Shown here piece after piece: positions 26,922 to 35,512 of a stretch of DNA of 64,000 bases (positions within the stretch are counted from its first letter, which is position 1; each line of letters begins with the position of its first letter). Under the pieces are notes generated by a model. That model saw nothing but the letters and a program-made list of their open reading frames with translations, made no database searches and was not told the DNA's origin. Source of the stretch: JAGOMX01 sp041738135 (GTDB lineage Bacteria; Pseudomonadota; Alphaproteobacteria; JAGOMX01). The stretch is from the NCBI GenBank assembly GCA_041738135.1, contig JBGSQK010000017.1, positions 1 through 64,000 of the forward strand. The letters run 5' to 3'. Both the position numbers and the translations under genes were made by a program.

Positions 26922-27857
26922 CTAGTCAGAATTCGAATTTCGCCTTGCCTTGCTCTCTAGGGGCTTCATGGCTATAACCCCCGTGTTCTCCCTTCCATCC
27001 AGTTCCCAGATGGCTGATTTATAATCAGAGGCCATGGATTTGGCGAGAATATCTATAAAACCAGCATCCCTGAACATTCTTTCCGCAGTGTCCTGATCAA
27101 AAAAGAAGAAAGGAATTCCTGTTGTTTCTTCTTTTTCTTGATTTAGTTCTTTTTTCATATAGCCCGTAAGGTGGGATTGATCTATATAGATAGCGTCATC
27201 TTCAACATATCCGGGAAAAGGGTTTCCGCTTTTGACACGTTCTTCAAAAACAGGAATAAATGCTCGATAGGGACGAACATAGGGGCTGAGCATGAGCGCA
27301 TAAATTTTTCCTCCGGGCTTTAAAGCGTTATAAGCAGCCTTCAGCGTTTCCGCAACCTCCTTAGGATTCATAAAGTGTATCACCCGAGCGATCAAAATCG
27401 CATCGTAGGAATTTTTTTTAAGAGGAACCTCAGTAGGAAAAGCTCCGTGTTTGAGGTTTAGCTTTTTCAAATCCTTAGGGTTTTGTTTTTTGACATTCCT
27501 GGCAAGAATTTGTAAGTGCTGGAGATTCATGTCGTTGGCCGCATAGTCCATTGCGCCTGCTTTAAGGGCTGCACAGCACGCCCGTCCATAGGCTGCACCT
27601 ATTTCTAAGACTTTAGCTCCTGGTAATTTGGCATGCTCTATGAATTCCGAGGATATATCATCAAGTTGGGCAGACATGGCACCCATTTTATTGAGAGTCG
27701 GAATACGTCCATCCTCATCCGCGGGAGGCTCTTTTAGGTTATTGCTGATGGCATGCTCGGCAGCTTTTTGAGCTGAGATGTCCTTAGCAAAGGTAGGGTG
27801 AATCATCCAAAAAAAACTGAAGAAGGTTAGCAAAGAGAGAGTCCTTATAAAACACAC
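26922..27857 (-). CDS. Methyltransferase-fold protein with a signal peptide
   Basis: A 311-residue protein starting at GTG 27857, which has AAGGAGG five bases upstream. Residues 1-24 form a Sec signal peptide (cleavage near TFA-KD). The rest is a class I methyltransferase: KVLEIGAAYGRACCAAL (82-98) is motif I, AANDMNLQHL the acidic loop, YDAILIARVIHFM motif II and ALKPGGKIYALML motif III. SAM is a cytosolic cofactor, so an exported methyltransferase is expected to work in a host cell or to be a repurposed fold. The substrate is unknown. Confidence 0.75.
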   Translation of the reverse strand: MCFIRTLSLLTFFSFFWMIHPTFAKDISAQKAAEHAISNNLKEPPADEDGRIPTLNKMGAMSAQLDDISSEFIEHAKLPGAKVLEIGAAYGRACCAALKAGAMDYAANDMNLQHLQILARNVKKQNPKDLKKLNLKHGAFPTEVPLKKNSYDAILIARVIHFMNPKEVAETLKAAYNALKPGGKIYALMLSPYVRPYRAFIPVFEERVKSGNPFPGYVEDDAIYIDQSHLTGYMKKELNQEKEETTGIPFFFFDQDTAERMFRDAGFIDILAKSMASDYKSAIWELDGRENTGVIAMKPLESKARRNSNSD

Positions 27858-28286
27858 GGTTTCCTCCTTAATTTAAAAGGTTATCTTTAGACTGCCTGCA
27901 CTGAAATTCTATTATGTGCTTATCAGTTTTATTTATCAAGTCGATTTCTTTCTTCTAAGGATAGAGATTGAGATTTATATTCCCAGATACTTTTGTTTAG
28001 TTACCTTATTCCTCTTTCTTTACGTTTATGGCATTAGCTATACGTTACAGAAACAGGTGCTTCTGGACCACTTAGCGAGTGTAACCATTGCTGCCTCTAG
28101 ATTTCAAGATCGCCGTTGAGGAATTATTCCAAAACTAAATCCTATGGGTTTTGTCCCTGAATTCATCCAGCACTTAGGATTTTGGTATACGATTATGAAC
28201 GGAAATCATTAGGAATACGTATTAGGCGGCAACCTCATGCCAAATCTTGGTGAGTATCCAACGAGGTCTAAATTTAGTGAGCCTGC
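27858..28286. other. 429-base intergenic stretch, no gene recognised
   Basis: This region lies upstream of the exported methyltransferase and downstream of mltG. The first bases hold the methyltransferase ribosome-binding site. A GTG-initiated frame at 27916-28119 has no ribosome-binding site and a composition like noise. No RNA gene, repeat or strong hairpin was seen. Confidence 0.5.
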
Positions 28287-29306
28287 TTAAAACTTTTTAC
28301 CATCCCTAATAGCTCGCCATTTTTTATGGTTGCGCATATGCTCTTCATAAGTTTTAGCAAAAACGTGTCCACCTGTGCCATCGGCAACGAAATAGAGATC
28401 TTCGGTCTTGACCGGATTCATTACCGCTTCTATGGACGCTTTCCCGGGGTTACAGATAGGGGTGGGGGGTAGACCATGGTTTAGGTAGGTGTTGTAGCGG
28501 CTGGGTATCTGTAAGTCGGCCTTAGATAGGTCTAAGTCGGATCGATTATGCTCATGTTCCAGGCCATAAATTACCGTTGGATCCGATTGTAAAAGCATCT
28601 TAAGGCGCAAACGGTTTAAAAATACGGCTGCCACATGGGCCCTTTCATTTGCTTTGCCTGTTTCTTTTTCAACGATTGAGGCCAGGATAAGCACTTCTTC
28701 AGGATTTTGCAGAGGGTGTCCTGTCTTGTTTAGGTGCCAAGCCTTCTCTAACGTGGTTCTCATGGAATGCTTCATACGGTCTAAAAGCGCCGTAGAAGGT
28801 TCATTCCAGGTGTAATAGTAGGTCTCTGGCAGGATATCGCCTTCCTTGGCCTCTAAGGGATTGTCATTGGCCAGGAGAGGGGCCGCTTTCAGAAGTTGGA
28901 CGACTTCTTGTGTGTGCATGCCTTCGGGCACGGTAATGGAGTGTTGCACAAGTGGACCCTTTGTCAGGGCTTCTGCCACTTCTTCTGGGCTTTGGTGCGG
29001 TTGTAATTCAAACTCTCCCGCTCGCAACTGATGGGAGGTTTGTCTTAAACGCAAGTGGAGCTCGAAAAACCATGGGCAATCGATGATGCCCTGTTCGTAT
29101 AAGTGGTTTGAAATAGTTGTAAGGCCACTGCCTTTTTGGATAAAGACGATTTTCTTGGTCTCAAGGGGACCGGGAGCGGAATAATAGTATAAAAAATAGA
29201 TAGAAAATGCGGTGAGTGTTAGAATACCAGCAATGCTGAGTCCTAAAAGTATGTACTTTTTTACTGTCAGCTTCATCATAGGATCAATCACTCTATGGTG
29301 GTTCAT
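28287..29306 (-). CDS. mltG: Endolytic murein transglycosylase MltG
   Basis: A 339-residue inner-membrane enzyme cleaving nascent glycan strands and helping to end peptidoglycan synthesis. A single transmembrane helix lies at about residues 18-40. The YceG/MltG domain follows, with the catalytic Glu in ILASIVEKETGKA, QSDPTVIYGL, PSRYNTYLNHGLPPTPICNPG and DLYFVADGTGGHVF, all family signatures. The ATG at 29280 (MMKLTVKK) is an alternative start. It follows fabF by 50 bp, a common arrangement in proteobacteria. Confidence 0.95.
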   Translation of the reverse strand: MNHHRVIDPMMKLTVKKYILLGLSIAGILTLTAFSIYFLYYYSAPGPLETKKIVFIQKGSGLTTISNHLYEQGIIDCPWFFELHLRLRQTSHQLRAGEFELQPHQSPEEVAEALTKGPLVQHSITVPEGMHTQEVVQLLKAAPLLANDNPLEAKEGDILPETYYYTWNEPSTALLDRMKHSMRTTLEKAWHLNKTGHPLQNPEEVLILASIVEKETGKANERAHVAAVFLNRLRLKMLLQSDPTVIYGLEHEHNRSDLDLSKADLQIPSRYNTYLNHGLPPTPICNPGKASIEAVMNPVKTEDLYFVADGTGGHVFAKTYEEHMRNHKKWRAIRDGKKF

Positions 29307-29356
29307 AGGGAATCAGTCAAATACCCGTCAAACAATAGGGTGCTTTGCAAAAAAAT

Positions 29357-30616
29357 CTACTTATTATACCTAGAAAAAGCCACGGACACGTTTGTGCCGC
29401 CGAAACCAAACGAGTTACACAACACGTTGGTAACAGGTGTCTGTCTTGCCTCATGGGGTACGAAGTCCATGTCGCAGCCTTCTGACGGTTCGTTCAGGTT
29501 AAGGGTAGGGGGCAAAACGTTATCTTGGATTGCCAGAATAGAAAAGACGGATTCAACGCCACCAGCAGCGCCCAACAAATGACCGATGGCCGACTTGGTT
29601 GAGGACATGGCAATTTTTTTAGAATGCGCGCCGAATGCTTTTTTAGCGGCTTCCACTTCCATGGAGTCACCCACGGGAGTAGATGTGCCATGTGCATTTA
29701 CATATTGGACATCTTCAGGGTTAAAGCCAGCATTTTTCATGGCGTTGACCATGGCGCGGTAGGCGCCGTCCCCTGAAGGGGCAGTAATGTGATAGGCATC
29801 ACCTGTCAGGCCGGAACCTTTGTACTCTGCATAAATCTTGGCGCCACGCTTTTTGGCGTGCTCTAGTTCTTCGAGAACCACAATGCCGGCACCTTCACCC
29901 ATGACAAATCCGTCACGGCCTGCATCCCAAGGACGGGAAGCTTCTTCGGGGCTGTCATTGTATTTGGTGGAAAGAGCGCGTGCAGCTGCAAATCCTGCAA
30001 CACCTAAACGGCATACAGCGGCTTCTGTGCCACCGGCAACCATTACATCCGCGTCGCCACACTGAATCAAACGAGCTGCATCGCCAATGGCGTGTGCTCC
30101 CGTTGAACAGGCGGTAACAGCCGAGTGGTTGGGGCCTTTAAAACCATACTTAATGGAAACGTGGCCAGAAGTAAGGTTAATTAAACAGGAGGGGATAAAG
30201 AATGGACTGACTTTGCGAGCGCCTTCCTCATGTAATATTACAGAAGTGTCGTATATTTTAGGTAGTCCACCAATGCCAGATCCGATCATAACGCCTGTGC
30301 GGTAGCTGTCTTCATCATTCTGGGGAACCCAGCCTGAATCTTCGATAGCTTGGCTTGCAGCCGCTACACCATAAACGATGAAACGATCTACTTTGCGTTG
30401 TTCTTTAGGTTCCATCCATTGGTCAGGATCAAAAAGGCCCTGTGAAGAGTCACCATGGGGAACCAAACCCGCAATCTTGGCAGGCAGGTCAGACACATCA
30501 AACATATCAATTAGTTTAACGCCCGACTTGCCTTCAAGAAGGTTGGCCCAGCTGGTCTTTGTATCGCCACCCAAGGGTGTCACAAGACCAATACCTGTTA
30601 TAACAACTCGGCGCAT
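29357..30616 (-). CDS. fabF: Beta-ketoacyl-ACP synthase II
   Basis: A 419-residue condensing enzyme of fatty-acid elongation. The active-site Cys170 lies in TACSTGAHA, the two catalytic histidines in NAHGTSTPVGD and SAIGHLLGAAG, and FGFGGTNVS closes the fold. The length is normal. It lies between acpP and mltG on the same strand, 20 bp after acpP. Confidence 0.97.
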   Translation of the reverse strand: MRRVVITGIGLVTPLGGDTKTSWANLLEGKSGVKLIDMFDVSDLPAKIAGLVPHGDSSQGLFDPDQWMEPKEQRKVDRFIVYGVAAASQAIEDSGWVPQNDEDSYRTGVMIGSGIGGLPKIYDTSVILHEEGARKVSPFFIPSCLINLTSGHVSIKYGFKGPNHSAVTACSTGAHAIGDAARLIQCGDADVMVAGGTEAAVCRLGVAGFAAARALSTKYNDSPEEASRPWDAGRDGFVMGEGAGIVVLEELEHAKKRGAKIYAEYKGSGLTGDAYHITAPSGDGAYRAMVNAMKNAGFNPEDVQYVNAHGTSTPVGDSMEVEAAKKAFGAHSKKIAMSSTKSAIGHLLGAAGGVESVFSILAIQDNVLPPTLNLNEPSEGCDMDFVPHEARQTPVTNVLCNSFGFGGTNVSVAFSRYNK

Positions 30617-30636
30617 TCACAGATACCTATAGTTCG

Positions 30637-30879
30637 TTACGCAGCTACTGCGTTCGCTTCGATGTATGCAATAGCATCCTTGATGGTCTGAATCTTTTCA
30701 GCCGCATCATCAGGAATTTCTACGCCAAATTCTTCTTCAAAAGCCATAACCAGCTCGACTGTGTCAAGGCTGTCTGCGCCTAGGTCGTCAACAAAACTTG
30801 CTGTCGCTGTTACCTTGGACTCTTCAACGCCCAAATGCTTTACGACGATCGCTGTAATCTGTTCTTGAATCTTGCTCAT
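30637..30879 (-). CDS. acpP: Acyl carrier protein
   Basis: An 80-residue acidic carrier. Ser37 in GADSLDTVEL is the phosphopantetheine site. I chose ATG 30879 because GAGGT lies upstream and the protein then begins MSKIQEQI, as usual for the family; an earlier in-frame start would add 13 unlikely residues. It lies in the fabD-fabG-acpP-fabF order typical of proteobacteria. Confidence 0.97.
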   Translation of the reverse strand: MSKIQEQITAIVVKHLGVEESKVTATASFVDDLGADSLDTVELVMAFEEEFGVEIPDDAAEKIQTIKDAIAYIEANAVAA

Positions 30880-30927
30880 TGCTTTTACCTCATTTACATA
30901 AAAAAGAAACCCGTACATGATTGCTGC

Positions 30928-30956
30928 AATCTACATTGAATCTTTCAATTTTGCAA
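30928..30956 (-). promoter_or_regulatory. Putative acpP promoter
   Basis: On the minus strand, TTGCAA and TAGATT are spaced 17 bases apart (4/6 matches each), about 50 bases upstream of the acpP start. Strong separate expression of acpP would be expected, but this rests on sequence alone. Confidence 0.4.
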
Positions 30957-31096
30957 GCGATCAAACCGTACTTGGGAGTTTGTCTAACATATCTAATTCT
31001 AAATAGCTAGAAAAAACTGCTTTTACTTTGACCTCTATTTTTTTACTTTGTTCGATTTATTGGTCACAATTCTACTATTGACCTATAAGAAAGGGC

Positions 31097-31834
31097 CTAT
31101 ATCATTGCCATGCCGCCGTTCACATGAAGAGTTTGGCCAGTGACGTAATCGGCTGCTGGGCTTGACAAATAAAGGGCTGCAGCTGCTATGTCCGTGGCCG
31201 ATCCCATGCGGCCTGCCGGGATGCGGCTTAAGATGGAATCTTTTTGTTCTTGCTGCAAAACGTCAGTCATGGTGGTCTCGATAAATCCGGGTGCTATACA
31301 GTTAATGGTGACGCCTCTGCTGGCAACTTCTAATGCCATTGATTTGGCCATGCCAATCATTCCTGCTTTTGATGCACAATAGTTGGCTTGCCCTGGATTG
31401 CCTGTTACTCCCACAACTGAGGTTATATTTATAATACGACCCCAACGGCGTTTCATCATGCCCCTCAACGCAGCTCGTGATAGGCGAAATGCTGCACCTA
31501 AGTTCACATCCATGACCGATTGCCAGTCCTCATCCTTCATGCGCATGGCTAGACCGTCTTTTGTGAGGCCGGCGTTGTTGACCAGGATATCCACTTCTCC
31601 CATGACTTCTTCGGCCTGGGAGATCAACTTTGCGGTTGCTTCTGCATCACTTAAGTTGCAAGGCAGTACATGGCAGCGATCTTTTAGTTCGGCCGCCAGT
31701 TGGTTCAATGGCTCAACGCGTGTGCCAGAAAGTGCAACTTCGGCACCTTGCTTGTGGAGGAGTATGGCTATTTCTCTGCCGATGGCGCCTGATGCGCCGG
31801 TTACAAGAGCTTTTTTGCCTTTTAAATCAAACAT
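31097..31834 (-). CDS. fabG: 3-oxoacyl-ACP reductase
   Basis: A 245-residue NADPH-dependent short-chain dehydrogenase reducing beta-ketoacyl-ACP. It has the cofactor motif TGASGAIG (12-19), NNAG, and the catalytic Ser139, Tyr152 and Lys156 (YCASK), and it ends with TLHVNGGMAM. AAGGA lies upstream of the start. It is 9 bp after fabD. Confidence 0.96.
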   Translation of the reverse strand: MFDLKGKKALVTGASGAIGREIAILLHKQGAEVALSGTRVEPLNQLAAELKDRCHVLPCNLSDAEATAKLISQAEEVMGEVDILVNNAGLTKDGLAMRMKDEDWQSVMDVNLGAAFRLSRAALRGMMKRRWGRIINITSVVGVTGNPGQANYCASKAGMIGMAKSMALEVASRGVTINCIAPGFIETTMTDVLQQEQKDSILSRIPAGRMGSATDIAAAALYLSSPAADYVTGQTLHVNGGMAMI

Positions 31835-31843
31835 ATGTCTTCC

Positions 31844-32779
31844 TTACTTTCCAAATAATTGATCCAGGTCTGCAGGCGTATTGATTGCCGTGAGCTTTAC
31901 GTCAGGAACGATTCGTTTGTTAAGCCCTGTCAAGACTTTGCCAGAACCCACTTCGATAATTTCGCTGACGTTCATACTCCCGAGTGTTTCCATACTTTCG
32001 CGCCATCTGACTTGGCCTGTCACTTGAGTGACCAAGTGGTTGCGTATTTGTTCAGGATCTTTCTCGAAATCTGCTGTCACGTTGGTTAAGATCGGCACCA
32101 ATGGTGCTTTAAATTCCACTTGTTGTAAAGCGTCTTTCATAATATCGGCTGCTGGTGCCATCAATTTGCAATGAAAAGGGGCGCTAACCGGTAGCAAAAG
32201 GCTTTTGCGGGCGCCGCGTTCGGTAGCAAGAACCATGGCGCGCTCAACCGCTTCTAAGTGGCCGCTGATAACCAGCTGACCTGCGCAATTGTCATTGGCG
32301 ATGGAACACACTTGTCCCCTTCGGGATGCGATGAGAACTTCTTGTAATTCCTTTTGTTCCATACCCAGGATGGCAGCCATGGCGCCTATACCCACGGGGA
32401 CAGCGTCCTGCATGGCTTTGCCTCGAATTCTTAATAGTTTTGCCGCATCCGATAGGTTTATAACGCCAGCTGCCGCAAGTGCTGAATATTCACCCAAAGA
32501 ATGTCCTGCAAAACACAAACTGTCCTTCAACTTGTCGCCCAGTTCTCTTTCGATAATCCTAAAAATGGCAAGACTCACAACCATAAGGGCTGGCTGAGTG
32601 TTATAAGTGAGGTTCAGGTCGGCCTCAGAGCCCTCAAAAATAATTTTTGTTAATTTCTGGTTGAGGGTGTCATCCACTTCTTCAAATACAGCACGTGCCT
32701 CGGGAAAGGCATCATAAATTTCACGGCACATACCTACTTTTTGGGAACCTTGTCCTGGGAATACGTAAACTTTTGACAT
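31844..32779 (-). CDS. fabD: Malonyl-CoA:ACP transacylase
   Basis: A 311-residue enzyme loading malonyl groups on ACP. It starts with VFPGQGSQ (6-13), the nucleophile Ser94 is in GHSLGEYSA, and the catalytic histidine is in SAPFHCKLM near residue 203. GGAGG/AAGG lies upstream of the ATG. It heads the fatty-acid block, in which accB-accC are not included. Confidence 0.96.
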   Translation of the reverse strand: MSKVYVFPGQGSQKVGMCREIYDAFPEARAVFEEVDDTLNQKLTKIIFEGSEADLNLTYNTQPALMVVSLAIFRIIERELGDKLKDSLCFAGHSLGEYSALAAAGVINLSDAAKLLRIRGKAMQDAVPVGIGAMAAILGMEQKELQEVLIASRRGQVCSIANDNCAGQLVISGHLEAVERAMVLATERGARKSLLLPVSAPFHCKLMAPAADIMKDALQQVEFKAPLVPILTNVTADFEKDPEQIRNHLVTQVTGQVRWRESMETLGSMNVSEIIEVGSGKVLTGLNKRIVPDVKLTAINTPADLDQLFGK

Positions 32780-32823
32780 AAAAGACCTTTAACCTCCATA
32801 AAACTATAATCTCGTCACCATCA

Positions 32824-32945
32824 TGTCATCCCCGCGAAGACGGCGATCCAGCGCAAAAAGTGCGCCAGCGGCGCCTCCGAATAGCTATATTGAAATCGCT
32901 ACGCGATACTTATTGTGCTGGATTCCCGCCTGCGCGGGAATGACA
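32824..32945. repeat. 122-bp palindromic intergenic repeat element
   Basis: Two imperfect inverted arms of about 32 bases (32824-32855 and 32914-32945) share about 26 positions. The left arm begins TGTCATCCCCGCGAAGACGG and the right arm ends CCCGCCTGCGCGGGAATGAC. The core between them also holds a shorter inverted pair (GCGCAAAAAGTGCGC, 32851-32865). The arms match the well-known GTCATTCCCGCG-type dispersed palindromic repeats of many proteobacteria. It sits between the fabD start and the GntR gene end. Confidence 0.85.
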
Positions 32946-33012
32946 CAGGATGCGATTTTAATGAGTTAGCGTCGTAGATTCTCATTCTTGAGCCAAGCTG
33001 TCCAGGAAAAAT

Positions 33013-33666
33013 TTATTCCACAGGCAAATCAAGTTTTTCCAGTTGCTCGTCGAGCGATCCCAAAAAATGGTGGCTGAGGATTCGGCAGGCTTTATCTGCA
33101 TCTCTTGCCAGCACAGCATCGGCCAGGTCTTTATGTTCTTGGTTGTTGACCTCTACCCATTGGGGCAAGTCAAAGAGTCTGCTTACGTACAACTGAAGTT
33201 TATGAGCTAATAGATCTCGTATTTCTAGCAAGCTGGCTGAGTTGCAGCCTTCCACCAAGGCTCGGTGAAAAGCACTATTGAGGGGGAGCCATTCCTCCCA
33301 CGCAATTTTTTCTTTGGATTGTTCCAGTTTGGAAAGGCGATAGAATTTGGCAGTGATGTTGGCTTCCCATTCATCGTCACCATGTTTTATGGCCTGCTGG
33401 AGGGCAAGAGATTCGATCAGAGCATACGTGTGGGAGAGATCTCTGATCTCCTTTTGCGTGATGCGTACAACGCTAAAGCCCTTATTGTCTTCGGCGACGA
33501 TGAGGCCCGTGCTCAAGAGCTTAGAAAGGGCTTCACGGATAGGACTGAGTCCGATGCCCAGCTCGTCCCTTAGCCGGTGCATGCCAAGCTTTTCACCGGG
33601 CTTGTAAACTCCGTTGAGGATATTACTCTCGATGATCGCTTGGCATTTTTGCACCAGGGTTGTCAT
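33013..33666 (-). CDS. GntR family regulator (FadR/FCD type)
   Basis: A 217-residue regulator with an N-terminal winged helix (KLGMHRLRDELGIGLSPIREALSKL, about residues 26-50) and a C-terminal all-helical FCD ligand domain from about residue 75 (SHTYALIESLALQQAI). Its start lies 3 bases beyond the stop of the MFS gene, so the two form an operon, and a palindrome overlaps the operon's promoter. It probably represses its own operon and is relieved by the pump's substrate; that is inferred. Confidence 0.9.
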   Translation of the reverse strand: MTTLVQKCQAIIESNILNGVYKPGEKLGMHRLRDELGIGLSPIREALSKLLSTGLIVAEDNKGFSVVRITQKEIRDLSHTYALIESLALQQAIKHGDDEWEANITAKFYRLSKLEQSKEKIAWEEWLPLNSAFHRALVEGCNSASLLEIRDLLAHKLQLYVSRLFDLPQWVEVNNQEHKDLADAVLARDADKACRILSHHFLGSLDEQLEKLDLPVE

Positions 33667-33669
33667 GGA

Positions 33670-35199
33670 TTATGCCTGCCTTGGTGCGATTTTGATGAGT
33701 CTATATGAGACTGCAAGGGCAATCATAGACAACGTTACCGCGGTTAACATGACCCACCAATTGGCTTTTACGAAAGCCTCGTTCATGAGGGATACGGCCA
33801 GGTCCACATCCATGCCAGTGAGCAATTGCAAGTCGCGGTAGGCGCTACCAAACACAGTCATAAGATGCTCGATCTGAACGCTTGAGAGGTCCATATTATT
33901 TGCAATGGTCATATGCTCGAGGAATGGCTCGCCCAAGCCTACGAGTAGGCTGGTGCAAAATACAACACCTAAGCTGCCGCCAAGGGCGGAGAACATAACG
34001 AATACGCCGGACGCCGTGCTCAATATGGATGGGTCCATGGTTTTCATCATTGCTGCATTAAAGGATGGAAGGGCTATGCCAAGACCAACTCCAATCAGAG
34101 TGAGTGAGGGCAGGATGATATACATGTTGCCATTGGTGCCGAAAAGAAGAGCCAGGGACATACCCAAAGTGAGAATGGCTATGCCAAGACAAGCTGGAAT
34201 CCTGGCATCCATGCGATCCACCATTCTGCCGCCAAAGGGCGACAGCAGGCCAAATGCCAGCGTCATGGACAGGAATATAATGCCGCTGTCATAAGCGGAA
34301 TACCCGAGAACGTTCTGTAAGTACAGCCCCATGCTCACCAGTACGATGGAAAAAACCATTTCAACCGCCGTGTACCCTATGACACAACCGAGGAAAGGTT
34401 TGTTCGCAAAGAGGCCTTTCGGGATGAGCCTGTTGGTTTTGTTGCGTGATGAATATATAAACAAGCCCAACATGACGGCGCCCAAAGAGATGACGGACCA
34501 GACGGATAACGATAGAGGTCCCCAGTTTTCCATCTCGTTGATGCCAAAGACGATTGTGACCAAAGACAGGCCTAACAACAGGCTGCCTGAAAGGTCAAAT
34601 TTATGCTCCGATATGCGCGACGGTTCTTTTTCCACGCACAGCATGGTCACCAGGATGGTAATCAAACATAAAGGGATGTTGATCAAAAAGATCCAACGCC
34701 AGTTCAGATATTCGATGAGTGCTCCACCAAAAGTAGGGCCCATGGCGAGTCCCACACCAACACCTGCGCCTAAAGCGCCAATGGCAAGGCCTTGTTTGTT
34801 TTCAGGAAACACCGAAAATATCAAGGTATACAAAGGGGGTGCAATGAGGGCGCCGCCTAGACCTTGCAGCAATCGACCTGTAATGAGAACCGCCTCTGAT
34901 TGCGCAAAACCGCACCATAAAGATGCCAAGGAAAACATGGTCAGCCCGATGAGCAATATGCGTCGTTTGCCAAAAATATCGGCCAATTGACCCGCTGCCA
35001 CCACTGCCGTAGCCCAGGCTAAAATATAGCCACTGAGAAGCCATTGCAATGTGTTAAGATCTGCTTCCAGATCCTTGGAAATTAAAATCAGTGCGATATT
35101 AACTGCCGTATAATCGATGTTAATAAGCGTGACCAAAAAAGTCATAGCCGAAAGCAACGCCCAAGGACGCCAGGATTGCGGAAACATAAATTTATTCAT
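33670..35199 (-). CDS. MFS drug-efflux-type transporter (DHA2/EmrB-like)
   Basis: A 509-residue inner-membrane protein with about 14 hydrophobic helices. The MFS motif A appears as GQLADIFGKRRILLIG, the early DYTAVNIALILISKDL is typical of the EmrB/QacA group, and motif C-like glycine-rich segments follow (LGAGVGVGLAMGPTFGG). I chose ATG 35199 because GGAG lies upstream; an earlier in-frame start has none and lies inside the operator. It is co-transcribed with the GntR gene. Confidence 0.9.
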   Translation of the reverse strand: MNKFMFPQSWRPWALLSAMTFLVTLINIDYTAVNIALILISKDLEADLNTLQWLLSGYILAWATAVVAAGQLADIFGKRRILLIGLTMFSLASLWCGFAQSEAVLITGRLLQGLGGALIAPPLYTLIFSVFPENKQGLAIGALGAGVGVGLAMGPTFGGALIEYLNWRWIFLINIPLCLITILVTMLCVEKEPSRISEHKFDLSGSLLLGLSLVTIVFGINEMENWGPLSLSVWSVISLGAVMLGLFIYSSRNKTNRLIPKGLFANKPFLGCVIGYTAVEMVFSIVLVSMGLYLQNVLGYSAYDSGIIFLSMTLAFGLLSPFGGRMVDRMDARIPACLGIAILTLGMSLALLFGTNGNMYIILPSLTLIGVGLGIALPSFNAAMMKTMDPSILSTASGVFVMFSALGGSLGVVFCTSLLVGLGEPFLEHMTIANNMDLSSVQIEHLMTVFGSAYRDLQLLTGMDVDLAVSLMNEAFVKANWWVMLTAVTLSMIALAVSYRLIKIAPRQA

Positions 35200-35214
35200 A
35201 ATATTTCTCCATTG

Positions 35215-35249
35215 TCGAAAATAATGCATATTTTCGAAAATCATGTCAA
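35215..35249 (-). promoter_or_regulatory. Promoter and palindromic operator of the MFS-GntR operon
   Basis: On the minus strand, TTGACA (35249-35244) and CATTAT (35226-35221) are spaced 17 bases apart. The palindrome TCGAAAAT-N7-ATTTTCGA (35215-35222 with 35230-35237) overlaps the spacer and -10 box, and the direct pair CGAAAATAATG / CGAAAATCATG is embedded in it. This is the expected position for repression by the operon's own GntR protein. Confidence 0.65.
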
Positions 35250-35512
35250 GTTAATTTATTTGAGTGTGAGCTTAATCTATTATGGGGCTTTGCCCAGACC
35301 CCAGAATAGTTAGGAAAATAAAATGGAAAGCCACGTATCTCCTCTAATGCTATTTTCATAAATATCTCGGGTTTCATGGCAGCGCCCTGAGAAAACTCTC
35401 TTGAACATAGTCAACAGCCAAGATGCTGAAAAACTTGACCAAAAGCAGCAATGAAATTATACGCTTAAATGTATTAGGCCCGTGAGATTAATACTGAAGG
35501 GATTTAAAGTTG
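35250..35512. other. Intergenic stretch, little recognised
   Basis: This lies between the divergent MFS-GntR promoter and the F-box/LRR gene. The last bases contain AAGGG, 12 bases before the LRR start. No repeat, RNA gene or strong hairpin was seen. Confidence 0.4.

Noticed and set aside
27916..28119. A 67-codon GTG-start frame in the gap before the exported methyltransferase
   Set aside because: No ribosome-binding site and no recognisable protein features; probably chance.
34802..35044. Antisense frames within the MFS gene
   Set aside because: Long opposing frames are common over hydrophobic coding sequence and none has supporting signals.
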